DNA of 64,000 nucleotides, from assembly GCA_021613535.1 (NCBI GenBank), contig CP075496.1:5828001-5892000 (forward strand), written 5' to 3'. The DNA comes from Adineta vaga (taxonomy: Eukaryota > Rotifera). Positions 48,200 through 63,704 of the stretch are shown here, in pieces. The stretch's first letter is position 1, and each line of letters begins with the position of its first letter. Below the pieces are notes generated by a model, which was not told the DNA's origin, did not search any database, and saw only the letters and a list, made by a program, of their open reading frames with translations. Both the position numbers and the translations under genes were made by a program.

Positions 48200-51100
48200 A
48201 TGACTGAATTAATCATCCATCAACATATTAACTTCATACACGATGAACTTTATAAGAAAAATTCAGTTAAAAATCAACAAATATATTCAGAATCATTATC
48301 ACATACTGTATCACAATGTATTCAAATAAATAATAATATTCTTACTGATGTAAGCTTAAAAATTCGTAAATACTTCTTCAACTTTTACCTGTATCTATTC
48401 TAGTATGGAATAGATATTTTAGAAACTAATGGTTGTTCGAAGATCACAGATGAAATTATTTATCGTCTTGGTTTTTTATCATCATTATATTTGCATAGTT
48501 GTAATCAAAATAATAACAATAATTATGATGTATGTTTTCCGTCATCTCAACATGATCATAATGAAATAATAGAAAGAGAACCACGTTCAGAAGGTATATC
48601 GATTCGATTACCAGTTAGAATTGAAATGCAATTAAAAAATAATCGACTTCTTCAAGAAGCTATTCGTAATTATCGACATCATCAACAGATAAAAACATCA
48701 TTAAAAATCAGTAAAATATCTTCGTTAAAACTAACAAAAGATGAAGATGATATTCTAATAATTGATGTTGAACCATTATGTCCGACCGAATCTGATACTA
48801 GTCAGATGTCTTCTCTCTCGAACAGAATTGAATCCACTTCAAAAGAACATTTTGTAAAATTAATGAAACAAATTTATAATCAATGTAAAAATAAAACTAA
48901 ACAAGTAAGAATATATTTCTCATATCTTCGTCTTCTATGTATTCTTTCAATTAGAAAAATGATAAATACATTTCGAATATCAAAACAAAACTTAATAGTA
49001 TCATCGATGATGAAACTACCTATGAATATTTACAAAATGAAGTGAAAATCAATAATCAAATAAAATGTATTCGAAAAATAAAGAAAAATAGAAGTGGAAT
49101 ATTACAGATACTACCCTATGAGAATACATATAGTCAATTCTATTATCCAAATCAAATTCTACCAATCGAATCAACAATGATTGAGAAAATTATACATGGT
49201 GTACAAGCAATGATAGCGACATTAACAAAGCCAGTGCATAAAAAAAATCAACAAAATCTTCATTTTTTGTTATTTTGATAATTTTCTATTTAGAAAGATG
49301 CCGAAGATATTCTGAATGGTATTATTATCTCAACTGATCATCTAAATACTAAACTAGCCGATGAACTTCTAAAAACAACACCAAGTAAGTACTGTAACTT
49401 GTTTTATTCGTTTTCAAATTTGTATTTCATTGAAGAACGATTTAACAGACGAAAACAAGATCATACAATAAATCATGAACGATTACATGTTCGTTTAGCA
49501 TTTGATTTAATCTTAGCTGATTATCGTTTAAATGGTATAACCAATCTTTGTCGATCTGAATCACTTACTCTTTCTTGTATACTTCGAAAAATTCTCAAAT
49601 GTACTCAATTAAGAACTCTCTGTACCTATGCTGATGTATTAACTATTCTAAATGAATCCGATTCTCATCAAATTCATTTTCGTACAATACAACGCATGTG
49701 TTTATCATTCGATGAATTCATTGAAATACTAGGTGAAATGTATCATACATGTTATGAATTGATGGACACAATGAAATACTATTTAGAAGCAAATGATATT
49801 CTTGATGTTGAAACGAATCTTATTCATTCATCAATTCTAACATCGAAACAGATTGATGATATGATGAAATATATCGTACGTGAGGATGCTATTCGATTTG
49901 TTTGGAAACTTATTTTTGATCAAGAAAGAAATCATTCAAAGGATGTTAATGATAAATATAAACAATTTACATTAGTTCTTCCAACGAAATTGAATGATTT
50001 ATATCAACCAATTAAAAAATTGAATGCTTTTAGTAAGTGATAGGATTTGCATTAGCAGTAATAAGTCTATTACATGTGTTGTTTGTTTTTTTGTTAAACA
50101 GTGTCAACAACTCAAGTATTAACAGCTATTAGAAAACCTTACCTATCTCAACTGAATCAAAGATCGAAAAAGAAACCGATTGGTATCAATGATCTTCGTG
50201 CTATTACTTCTCAAATATGGTTATTACCAGAAGATTTCAAAACGTTGATTACTGAAAATACTATTACCTCAGAAATCTTATGTCAATTCTATATTGATTT
50301 TCATGAACACGAAGATATTGATGAACGATTAAACAAAGTAATATTTCACTTTGTTGATTGTTTCTTTCTATATGAATAAATTTCTCAATAGATAACGAGA
50401 AAAATTCATGAACATTTGAATTTACATAGTTGTATTACTCGTGTCGTTTTTAAAATGATTGCAGAACATTCGAGTGGAACAAGTCTAACACCATTTCTTG
50501 ATGAATTTAATCAAATTCCTCGTTTGATATCCATTATTGATGTATATGATGATCTACTTACTTCAGGTCTGATTTCAATCAGTGAACTTTTGATTATTTC
50601 AAAACAAGATATAATTATTAAAAAATCTTCTCTATTGAAACATTTTCAACGAATTTCATTCATTCGAAAGCATGATGCTGATCTATTGGCTGAAATGACA
50701 TTAGTGATTCGAGAAGATGTTCTAATTGAATATCTTACACAACGAGCTAAAACTATGAGACAAGCATATATCGATTGTATTTTAAAAAATGATGAACGTC
50801 GTGATTTTATTATGAAAAATACGATTCAATCAACGAAAAGATTATCATCTCTGTCAATTCATGGTAATGATTTCATATTTAAATAAAAATTATTAAAGAA
50901 ATTGATTTACTTTAGAATTTATACGATATTTTAATTTGAATCCAAGTTGTGGGAAAATATTCTATTGGATGAATTTAACCGATGAAAATATCGTGAAAAT
51001 ATTAATCGAAACAAAAACATTTGTTAATGAATATACATTGGATGGAGTATATAAGAGTTTTCAAACAAGACTTCAAGATACAATAGGTTAGAAAGAAAAA

Positions 51101-54100
51101 TAATGTCTGAAAAAAAAGTATCTCTCTTCTCTTAGAATCTGGTATATATTACATCTCTGCAGAAGATTTAATTCATTTTGATCAACTAATGAAAAATAAT
51201 CATGTAACTTATAAAATTGATACGAAAAAATTGTGCAAACTTAAGTATTTTTTAACATTTGAACAAGCTTCTATTCTTGTTGATTTTGCTGATCCTCAAT
51301 ATGAAGAAAATCTTTCATCTCTAATCATAACGAAGGATATTATTTCTCATGAAAGTTTAAAAACATTATTAGAATTAAAACATTTTCAAATTAATCTTGA
51401 CGAAATTTCCAAACTAATCCTTCCTAACCAATCAGTGTAAGTTACTGAAGAATTCTATCGATTGAATAATCTGATAATTGTTTATTTATAGTATTGAATG
51501 TCAGTCTCTTCTTGATTCATTTCGTCAACGTATAAATGAGCGTCAGAAATGTTTTGAACGTGTTCAGAATCTACAAAAACTTCTTCTTTCATCGACATTA
51601 TTCGATCAATTCATCGACATAATTCCTCAATTGGGCGAAGAATATTTTACTCGCATTGAGCTTGATCATCTCGAAGAAATCAAACTTATCGATATCGGGG
51701 TTCTGGCACTTCTTCTCACGTTACCATCATATAATCCTCTAATACATCAACATAGATATGAATGGTTTCATGATCAAAACAATCGATTTCCTTCATCATC
51801 ATCTGCGATGAATTATCTACACAATCTTGATCCAATTATTGAAAAGTATTCTATATTTTTAACAATTATCATAGTACGAATCATTTCGAATAAAGATCGT
51901 TTTTCCACAATCAATGAAATTTTATTATCCAATCTAGAACACTATTTATCGATTGAAGAAATTCTCAAAATTTGTGCTTATGAAAAAATATTATCACAGA
52001 ATGATATTTTACGTATCTGTCAAGAAACATTTTCAACATTACAAACATCAGAACATAGTCCTCAATCTGATGATAAACAACGGTTGAGCCAAAAATCACT
52101 CACAACTAGTACCAATACGCATGTTATTGATAGTATAAGTGAAGACATCAATTTCAATAGCGGTAAACTACAAAAGAAGGATATGGAGATTTTGTTGAAA
52201 TGATTCATTTTAGTTTCAAAATCAATATCTGATTGTTATAAACGGAATATAACTGCGTATTCTTATGATCCTCTTCTTCAACAAAAAATGAAAAAAACAA
52301 TAGTTTTAGCTCTTTTTGATTATCTTCTTCATTTCAATCATCGTGTTTCTATTAATGGATATTTACGACAATTATTCAGTGCATTTAAACCACAATCAAT
52401 TCATAGAGCACAATTATTAATAGAAAAAGACTTGACACTTGTAAAACTATTATTGAAAACACGTAAACAACAGACAAAATTACATATCAATGATCTAAAT
52501 CGATATTTAGAATCATATCCAATTCCATGTCGATTGTAAAATCTCATTAAATTTTATTTTCCTCATCAGAATCTTCTTTTCATTAGAGATATAATCAATG
52601 AATTACGTCATTCCAATATTATTTCACAATCTCTTGCCAATGAATACACAATGAATCAATGCCATGAATTAAAAATAACGACATCTGAAGCTCAAACAAA
52701 TTTTCTTTTGTATATGATAATCAAACTCATTCGAGAGGAAGGTTATATCGATGAAATTAATTTGATACATATTCTTCAACAATATCAAACGAATACCAAT
52801 GATGAAAAACTTCAAAGAATTAACAAAGAAATTATACGTAATGGTTTTCTGACTATGGAACAGATAAGTCAGTCAGCAAAAGATTTTTTCCTACAAGATG
52901 TAAGTCTTCATGTCTAATCGTTTTGATATCTTGAACATATAAACGATGAACGTTCGTTTTAGTATTTTAATGAAATGACACTGACTTGTGATGATAAAAT
53001 TGTACTTCAAAAGCCGATTATACTCGATCTTTTTCGTCGAGTAGATTCAACAACTATACAATTACAATCTTCGCTCATGCAAAATATGCGTCAACGTCAA
53101 GTTATTCAAATTCATGCAATAATTGATCACTTGAAACATGCTCAAATAGCAAAAGAAAAAGTTCAACGTAAAGTTGAGCATGTTCTTTTAAAAATGGATG
53201 AAAATGTTCATTCTTCTTCGAGAATGTTTCATCTAACATCTAGTAGTATAACTAAACATCGTCTATCTGCTCAAACACCAGCGACTAACAATATAAATAA
53301 TGAATCATCACTGGATTTACGATCGTTACGTCGTCATTATATTCAAGCGAAAATTTCTCGAAATCAATTGCATTTATTAGCTGAACAAGGTGGTTGGTCT
53401 GAACAGATTTATATTGAATTTAAACGTGAATTGGAAATTATTGATTCAGACAATTCATTAGATCTGATTCGACATATAATAAAGAATATTTCATTGTTAA
53501 TTAAAGAAAATGGTTCAGTTGCAGAAAAACCATTGATGACCTATTACCAACAGCATCAGATTTTATTTATGGCTGATTTTGATTTATTACTTACTCGATT
53601 TGGTATGGTGACATTGGAAGATTTGATTGATTTATTAGTTGTCAGTCGACTTGCAAAAGCGAATGAAATTGAATCGTATGCCAAACAAATATTCTGTTTA
53701 AATGTAAATATCTTTCTTTACTGTAGCGAATAACAAACATATAACAGTAGTTATCATTATACAATATTTAGATCAACACATTTGTGAAAATTTCTAAATC
53801 TCACGAAGATATTTTAGTCAAAAAGAATCATGTTGAAAACAATTTAGAAAAACGCTTATGTCTAACAGCAACTGATCTCTCCCAACTATTGAATCATGTC
53901 CTTAAACTTGATCGTCTCAAACGGATTCTTGACATGATACCAACTATTAAAAACTATATGCGTTTACATCCAATCAATACATTCAATGCATTAAAAGCAT
54001 TGAAACTTGAATGTAACGATAAATACATTAAATTCAGTCTCCTTCTTTTATTAAGTTTTATCTTTATGTAGTTGATTTTAATCATTATGATATGCGATTT

Positions 54101-57100
54101 TTACGTGATTTAAAACTTTTAAATGATACATGGTATAAACGATATTTACTATCACGAACAAGTGAAACAAATGCAACTATTCCAACAATAACCGAGGATG
54201 AACAAGATCAAGATGATCGACAAGAATTTAAATTTCGGTCAACTGTTGACGATGATTTGGATTTGGATTTGGATACTTTTAATGAACTCATTGATAGAAA
54301 AGAATCACAATCAACTACTGATGAGCAACGTAAACAAGCTTATTTGTAAGTTCATTTTATTGCTCATATATTTGGTATCAATGTCTCCTTTTCATATTCT
54401 AGAAAACAATTGAAAAAACGAAAAGATCAACTCAATACCTATCGATCGAAGTTATCTACGGATGAAGATCAACTTCAATTATCATTAAATCTCGATGAAT
54501 TTCAGAAAGAAAATAATCGAAAAGATCATCCACGTGTTATTGAACAATTCTTTCCACATGCATCAACTCTAGAATCTCAATTACTCATGCCATTCTTATC
54601 TGATGATCAGAAGCGAATCTTCATGCAATTAGATTTTGCTAGTGAACAGAATATTGAAGATTATCATAAAATAAAACAGAAAGATGATGATTCATTAAAA
54701 AAAGAAAAACCAATGTTACAGAATGCTGAAAATAATGAACAGTTGATTTTATCTTCTGATGACAACGACGTATCAAAAAAAGAAGTTACTAATGATGTTG
54801 ATAATCAAACAATAGTAGCATCTATGAACAAAGCTTTTATCATAGAACAATTTCATGAAATACAGAAGACAGAGCAAGTCATCACACCATCATCAATTGA
54901 CGAACCACCATTGAAAACTAGAGAGTCACTTTTATCTATCACTGATATAGAGACAAACGAAGTTAAGCCACAATTAGAATCATCACCTCAAACAAAAAGT
55001 ATCACAAATGAACTTATTGCTAAAAAATCAACTCAACTCTCTCCTACACTCTTTGCTGAACAACATCCAAGATTATACATGACAGAAGATCTTTGTGTTT
55101 CTCTTTCACAGTTGTAAGTTGATTCTTTTCGATTATTGAAAATATATCTAGCTTACAAATTAGATTGAAACAAACGACAAATGTTGAGCACATATCATTA
55201 AGAAAAAGTCTCCAACTTAGTAAATTTACTTTTCTTCTGATCTTTCTTCATTCTTTCTGTCAGTTCGTCATAGAATTGATCAATGGCTTCAAAAATCTTT
55301 ACAATACACTAAACAACTGAACTCCATTGATAACAGTAATCAATCTTTACTCGAAAATGAATATAGTACAAATCAACTCGTTCGTTATTTTCGCAATGAA
55401 TTAGAACTATTTCAGCAAAATTTCATTTCTTCAATACTATTGAATTCTTTAAATGATACCAAAATAACAGATCTCCTTCTACAACGAACAAATCATATAG
55501 AAAATATCTTACAAGAAATGAAAAATCATCAAGATATATTTTCCCAAATTCATCAACAAATTCTTGATATAGAGCAAATATTTCATGATATTAAAAGCGA
55601 TCCAAACAAGACAAATCTTATAGAACAATTAAACTTGAAATTCATCAAGCATAAAGAAGATTTCAATCAGTTTAGAAGACAAGAAGAACGCGAAATTCAA
55701 CCTCTATTAGGAACACGCTTAGAATTAGCTATTCGAACACTTGATGCCGATCTACAACTAATAGAAGAAATTCTTGACGGAGAGTCAACAACTAATCTCA
55801 TTCCGACAACATCATTAATCGTAACAGCAACACCTAGATTAGCTAGGCAATCAAACGAATCAGAACTGTATCAGAAAATGACAATAACTCGACATAATCT
55901 ATCTACAATAGCTAAAGACATTCAAGCTTGTAGAATAATAACTAATGAGAAACACACACTACAAGATTTGTTACGAATTGAAATAGTAAGTAATTGAAAT
56001 CATATACTTCAGTGAATACAATATTGTTTTAGACTGAACGTCTTCAGACAATCAAGAAAGCATATGCAGAGCAGAAAATAAACAGAGAACAACTTGAAAA
56101 TATCAACATAGCTCTGGATAATATCGTTGAAGCTAATCAACAGTTAGATATTCAATCAAATCAAATTCAAAAATATTTACAAAAAACTATAACCACTTGT
56201 TCTAATTCAAATCATCCTAATTTCCCATTATATGCGAAGTTAAAATTTCTTCCAGTTGATCACGTAGGAAAACCAATGGAACAAATATTCTGTCTTGTCA
56301 ATGGAAAGAATATGCCTCTATCAGATCCACTTCACCTTATTAGACTACCGATTGAATCAGATCGATTTCAAATCTTACAAGACAAATATGAATTAATCGT
56401 TGTCGATGAAAACGAAATACCAATAAGTGATTCAATTACATTCCAACATTTAACATCCGAACAGATTACATTTCAATATTCTGATATTAATCGACGAACT
56501 GTTCAATTATCATCACAGAATGGAATAAATCAAACTGTTTCATTCAATATAAAATCCGTTTCTTTCGATAAACTACCCAACGTAGAACAACCAACCAGTA
56601 AGTTCACATAAAAATTTATCCTCTTCGAAAGTACATATTTTGTAGGTCAATCTTTATTTATTATCGATAAGAACGATAATATACTTTCGAAACCAATTCA
56701 ATTAACAGATGACATCAGTACACCATTGAATACTTCCGAACTCAATCTATCTACTTTTCTTTACGATGAAAAAACGAATGAAAAAGTATTGCTTACACTT
56801 GAACACTATTTAATGACATTACAACAAGCGGAATTTACCTCGAGAAAATTTGTTACATATCTTACTGATAAAAATAATATATTAAAATCAGAACCAATTG
56901 AAGTATCAGAATTTGGAATACAAATGAAATCGATAATCGAAGATACATTCCTAAAAAAACTGTTATACTATGATAGAGAACGTCATACATTGTTGGATTC
57001 TTTAAATTCAACAACGAATAAAGAAGAACTTTTGAAACTTTCATTTGCTGAATATCAACTTATCAATGCTTATGTTCAAGATCGAATAGATAAATTAAAA

Positions 57101-60100
57101 GTCGAAGAAAAAGTTATTGAACAAATTTTACCGATCTTCGGTAAAATATATTTTACTTAACATTTCAATTACCTTCTTTGTTTCGTATGCAGACGAACAT
57201 CATACTATGATTTCAACAGATCATATCGAATACATACAAGAACAATTCAATATGGATTATCTTCTAGATACGATGAAATCTATTGTACAATTAGATGAAA
57301 GATTAAGTGCAGCACGAAAAATGAAATCGATTGAATCATTAGAAATTCAAACGCTTGAAAACAAACTCATTCATCAATTAGTTCAAGTTGCTCATGAGCT
57401 GAAAGATGGATCGATCGTTGAACAAGTTCAAACTCTTTCTGATCATTTCCAAGGACTTTCACTTCTTACTGAACTTCGACCAATTGTTCTTTCTGGTTAG
57501 TCGTTTTTTCGTCTTCGTTACCATAATATTGATATTCCATTCGGTTGAATATCCAGGTATAAAAACGCGTGCAAAACTAATTCAAACAAAATGTGAAACT
57601 CTATTGATGAATATTCATCAGAAATCGAACCAATCAAATCAGCCAGAACAAATTCGTTTAGAATATATTCAATATCTAACTGAACGGTATAATGAACAAC
57701 GAGAACATGAAAAGGACATGGAAAAATTTTATAACAAAATCGAACGAATGCAATATGATCTCTATCAAAAAATCGGTATGTCTAACTTTACGTTGAAGTA
57801 GATACTATTTAAGTGACAGTATTATCGTATCACTTTGACGAAATTCTTATAACATTACGGAACATCTTTATTGATTCTCATGTTTTTCCCATTTTATCAA
57901 TAGTTGATTCAGCGAATACCATGGAACTTGCAGAGCTTAATGATGCAATAAAACATCGATACAATATAGATCAAATTCAAATTCCAACCTATTTACAAAC
58001 GAAAAATGATCAATTGATCTATAAATTTAATCATATTCTTCGATATTTTCATCACGAATCAATAATGATCGAACAATATAAAAATAGTTTTCTTCATGAA
58101 ATGCAACGATATCTTATTGAATCCAATGAAAAAGAATGTTCGTATTTTTATCAAATCAATTTTGTTAAAAACGAAAACAAAATCGACTATTATGAAAAAC
58201 TATTGAAAACGATCGAAAAAATTAAAATCCTATTAAATAAACTCGAAACAATAACTGATACAAATATTCAGCATGATTTTCTCTTATCGAAACTTGAACA
58301 TTTATATAAGATCTTATTGATGAACTATCAAATCAAACTTCCATCTACAACAGATATCGAATCTGTACGTTCTATGCTAAATACTGTGAGAAAAACGACA
58401 AAAAAAGAAATACAAAGATTGGATGAAATCAAGAATGAATTATCACGAAAATTGGATGTACACAAAAAGAAAGAAGAATTAACTCAACGTACAAAGATAA
58501 ACGAAATAACACAAGTAAAGAAGTTCTTCCTTAGAATAGTGTATATGACTCACTATCAATACTCAGATTATGTCGGAACTAAAATCAAATGAACTTTTAA
58601 ACGTATTTCTATTCTAGGAAGATCAATTGAGTTCACTCATTGCATATATTCAACAATCTATAGCCGAACCATTTAATTTACGTCATCAGTTTTACTCAAT
58701 GAAAATTCGGCATATCGTTAATGAATTAGTTGCAACAATTCAAACACAAACATTAGAACAGCGTTTATCTATAATACGTACACTTGGCAACACGTTGGAA
58801 TATGTGGAACATTATCGTGAAAGATTGAAGGAATTGAAAGATGACAATGAAAGAGAATCGAAAAATATTGCCGAACAACTATCGAATACACGAGAATATT
58901 CTGTCGTTGATAGTCTTGTTCGTGAAGAAGTAGAAGATTTAATGAAACAACAAAATACTGTAATACATATTCGACAAGCAATTAGCCGAATGGAAGTGAT
59001 AGCTAGTGAAGCATTTGAACATATTCATTCTATACTGATTTCTAATCAAGTACAAGAGAACTATCAGCCGTCACTGACAGAACTAAAACAAAGAGGTTTG
59101 CTAAATAAATTGCTGCTTTTTCTTAACTCATATTCTCATTTAGCAATAAATTCAATCATTCAATCAAAAGCATACGAGCGTTTATCTAGAAATATATCAC
59201 CTAACTTATTATTATTACATAAATTCACTTCAGGACAAGAGTTAATTTCTTTGAGCATACCATCAGCTATCAATCAATTTCAATTAGAAATAAAAACAAG
59301 TATTCATCAGGAACTTCCATCTGAAACGTTTCTTCTTCGACGGCAATCATCAATTTCTTTCCAAAAGAATTATCTCGAACAACTATCATTATTAGATTTC
59401 GCTAATAGCAAAAGTCAAATCCTGCAATCGGAAATCACCTACCTTCAAAAACAATATAATGAAGCAGTTGCTGTTGGTGATATCAGTCAACAACAAGCAA
59501 CAAAACAAGCCATTTCTGCAAAAATTCAAGAAAACAAACCGGAAATCGAAACCAATCTCGGAGAGACTCTTAATCGATCGCTAACTCCTAATCAACAATC
59601 AGTTGAATATGATGAATCGAATGTTTCAAAGATATCACCAACACTTACCAATCGATCTCATTCAATTTACGAGATAGATCAACAAATAGGTGAACTACTA
59701 ACAAATCAAGTGAAACTTTTACAAGAACAAACTCAAAATGATCAATCAAATGGACGCCAATCTCTTCATTTGGATCATAAAGAACAAGAAAATCAACATA
59801 GAGAAATAATTAATTCTGTTACAGATCTTCGTCAATTAAGTATAAGTTTTGAGAATTAAATAACTTCATATTCTACTGTGTACTGAATTAGATGATGATT
59901 TTAAGAGATTTCGTGAAGAAAATAATCGTCAACAACAGATTGACGTTGAACTACAGATCTTAGATAACAATGAGCAACTAGATCATGATTCAATTAATCA
60001 AGAAACTGTACAAAACCTTCGTAAATATCTTTATGAAGAACAGCACAATTTATCTATTCAAGTCCTACCAACTTTATCAAATGTTGTAGAATCACTTTAC

Positions 60101-63100
60101 TTACCTGTGACAAATGAGCTTATATCACAGAATGATTTAATTCAAACAATAGATACAACATTGTCAACTACTAATGCAAAAGAATTATATGAAGAACTAC
60201 AAAAATTGAGATATTCTATTGTGACAGCTTTTGAAAATAATCTAGATGTGAAAAGATCACCAGTAAGTCTAATGATTTATAATGAATTAAAATCGGATCG
60301 GATATTTTCAGGTTGTACCTTTGCCACAAAAGAATGTTATAGCAATCGAACATGACGAAGAACATGTTCAGACTGACGAGGTTCATATTGTTCGAATACC
60401 TAGTCAAAGTCGTTTGCGATTGAATTCAGTGAAAGAGTCGCATAGTTCATTACTCACTACCGAAACTGCCAATAAATCTGCAACTGACCTTAAACAAGTA
60501 TTACCATCATTATCAATTGTTGGAAATGTTCGAAAATATACCCTTGTACAGAAGAAAGCTAATAATCAACAAACTACCAATTCAACACAACGATCAATTA
60601 CACAATCAGAACGTCAATTTGGTGATGTTTATGTTCGGCATCGAGTAAATTCTTTTTCTTTGTTTTATCATTACTTGAAACATGTATTTCATTATATAAA
60701 TAGCTTCCTGAAAATATCTCTTCTGTGTCAGATTATAAGAACGAACAGGAACAAACCGATAAAATGCTTCATAATAAAGTTAAGAAAAAAACACGCCTGG
60801 TGAAATTTGAAAAATTTACACAAGGAAACACAGTAATTCATAGTCAAGTAAATTCGCTAATGCATAATTCACTTGTTCCACAACGAGCATCATACGAAGA
60901 AAATCTTCAACCAGTACTGCCATTAATTCATGTAAAAGATTATACTAATTCTATGATCAATCAAAGAAGTACTGAGACAAAACGAATAAAAAGATTATCA
61001 TCATCTTCACCATTACAGTTTGATCTCGAACAAGAAATATTTGATGGTAATAAAACTGATCTTTCGAAGAAACCATCTAATGTTACGCCATCGTTTCATT
61101 CCGGTACTCCGCTCTCTCCTATTGAAGAAGAACCTGAAATATCCTACGGAATAGCGTTGAATTTAACACGTCAAGACTCAACAGTGAAAAAAAATATCAT
61201 CGACACAGAATCAGAAGATAAAATCAATGAACCTAATACGTCTAGTATTCAAGCAAAACCATCTCAAAAATTAAATACTCTTCCAATGATGTCAACGAAC
61301 ATATTGCCTGTTAGTAGTTCTTTACATACCCACAAATCAACAGACGAAAACAATCAAGTAAAAGCATAATCCAGTTTATAATCAAAAACATTTCTTCCGT
61401 TGGTCTCTTTTCAGATCGAAACTACAAGAACATCTTCGTCTGCTTTTCTCGAAGATCTTCCTTTAACATCTGATGTATACGAAATAAAAAGTCCAATAAA
61501 AATATCAGCATCAAAAAAACGAAAGAGTTCAAAAAAGAAATCGCCTAAAAGAAAAGCTGAAGATGATCAACTGACAACAATCATAGCTGCAATAGATGAT
61601 GAATCGTTATTTACAGAAGGTTTTGATACTGAACCAGAAATTTCACCACTCCTTCCAGTTGTACCCGAAAGCAAAGTTATCTATCATAAAGTTGGTGGTA
61701 AATTGAAGCGCGACAAGAAGAAGAAGAAGAAGAAGAAGAAAGCCAATAAAAAAAGTACTAGTGGTGATAGAACGAAGAAAAATTCGAAAAAAAATGAAAT
61801 AAAACTTGAATCTGAGTCCTTGATATTAATACCACGGAAAGCTGTTCCTTTTATTTCGGCTATGGAAGGCAAACAAATCAACGTGGAAGATGATCTACCA
61901 ATTAAATCGAAAAAGAAAAAACGAAAACGTAAATGTAAGTTGCTGAACAATATTTTGTTACCAAGAATATTTTTATTACGAATATTAGTTCAATTGCTAA
62001 AATCATTTTTGTATTTTCAGCCAAGTCAAACCGTAAACGTTCGCGTTCTAGATCATCATCTAGTGCTAAGAAATCACCCGGTAAAAAAAAGAAGAAAAGT
62101 AAAAGTCGATCGCGAAAACGTTTGAATACGGAAGAAAACACTGAGAATGTTTCAAATGAACCACAAATGACGACAAATAAAGATGCTATCACCAAGCATC
62201 TCCTCAATGTTAAGAGATTTACTGGTCCACCTGTATCAGCTATTTCTTCGGACCAAACTCCTCTTAAATACGTCGATAGTATTGAATTACCAGAAAATAT
62301 GATGAAACAATCTCGATTGAAACGATTAAAACCAATGATAAAAAATTTTGAACTTGATATTAATTCACATCGATATACAAAAGAAGTTCATGAAATTGAC
62401 GCATATGATCTCGATAAAGAACTGTTCGATTTTAAGAATGATACAAAAGATATCAATCAACCAGCTATGTTTACCGAATATATTCGTAAGTTATCGAAAG
62501 AAAAAATGTAAAATGTGATTATAATAGATTACTTTTCTTTAGCGGAATTATTTCAAAAGCAAGCTGAAGAAAAATATATTCGTAGAATTTCATTAACAGC
62601 TATCAAAACGGATGAAAATCTTGTTAAACGTCTTGCACCACGAGTATCTCGACTATACGATGGATGGCAACCAAGTGATACACGTAAGAACCATTTTCGA
62701 TCTAAGAGAAAACAACATTATAATAGTCGATTTGGTTTTAGCTTGTGTACATACAGATGAATTTCGTCCATTAATGAAGTATCTTATGTCAAATCTATCG
62801 TACTACTTCGATGATGATTTTATCGATGAATCAGGTCTGTTTAAAAATGAGAAGAATTTCGATAAGTTTGTATTAAATTTATTCATTTAAAAACAAATAC
62901 AATAGTTTGACTTTTTTCTTTATAGAATTCAACCACGAACAAAACAAGCAACTCAACGTTTTCGTGATGATTATGTTGTTAAAGAATATTTTCATTGTTG
63001 GAAAAATTATACGACAGAAAAAGCTCGTATTGCTGAATTGAGACGAAAACGGGTTATGATTGATTTTCGTGAATTTTGGTTCCAAGATGCTCTTTCCGAT

Positions 63101-63640
63101 CCATTCTATTCATATTTCGAACAATCACCAGATTATGCAAAAAAACAAGATCAACATCATCAAATGGCTTATCGTCAACATAAACGTCTTGTTCGAATAG
63201 GTCGTGAACAACCAAAAGAAACAATGAAACATATAAATCGTTCGACATTTTTACCATTTCTTTTCAATTTACCAAAAACTAAACTCGATCGACAAATATC
63301 TCTTACTCATCGTCGTTCTCAGTTATTAAATGATCCTAATGATCGTCATCATACTCCTTTATCGAATCTATTGACTAATCAAGATGAACTTCTTCCATTA
63401 ATACGTGAACGTATTCATTTTCTTAATCGAAACAAATCTTCGATCAATATTCATCGTGATGAATTAGCTATTAAACAACTATCAATCAAAAGTTCTCTCT
63501 TAAAACAAGGAACACTCGATAATTTAGATCAATTAATCATCGATTATTACGCATCAATTGAAAATCAAGATCCAAAAACTCTTCGTAAAATATCTAGTAG
63601 TAATACAATCAAATTACCAATGTTAACAACTATTAAATAG
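48200..63640 (+). CDS. giant coiled-coil protein, unrecognised
   Basis: A single gene of 15.4 kb with more than 30 exons and introns mostly 40-75 bases. I followed the frame across successive introns (for example 48200-48349, 48404-48904, then exons ending at 49384, 50886, 54346, 59837, 60262, 61935) and found compatible phases with no internal end. The protein is roughly 4,300 residues. The first half is helical with a degenerate recurring pattern (GLISISELLIISKQD, NGFLTMEQISQSAKDFF, FGMVTLEDLIDLLVV). The middle is long coiled coil rich in Gln, Glu and Ile. Near 61500-62110 come Lys-rich and Arg-Ser tracts, followed by a conserved-looking tail (YYFDDDF, REFWFQDALSDPFYSYFEQ) ending MLTTIK. 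No catalytic or known domain was recognised. A large cytoskeletal or ciliary scaffold is a guess from composition. The start is the first ATG in the opening exon. Confidence 0.75.
61700..62120 (+). repeat. Lys-rich and RS-rich low-complexity coding tract
   Basis: Within the giant gene. An AAG-repeat run at 61709-61740 encodes about ten lysines, and after an intron the next exon encodes SKSNRKRSRSRSSSSAKKS and further KKKKKSKSRSRKR. Such tracts resemble nuclear-localisation or RNA-associated regions. The AAG run is a coding microsatellite and may vary in length. Confidence 0.8.
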
Positions 63641-63704
63641 AAAGAAACCTTCTTCCTTGTTTGATTTCTCAGTTTATTTATATAATATACAAAGGAAAAA
63701 CAAA

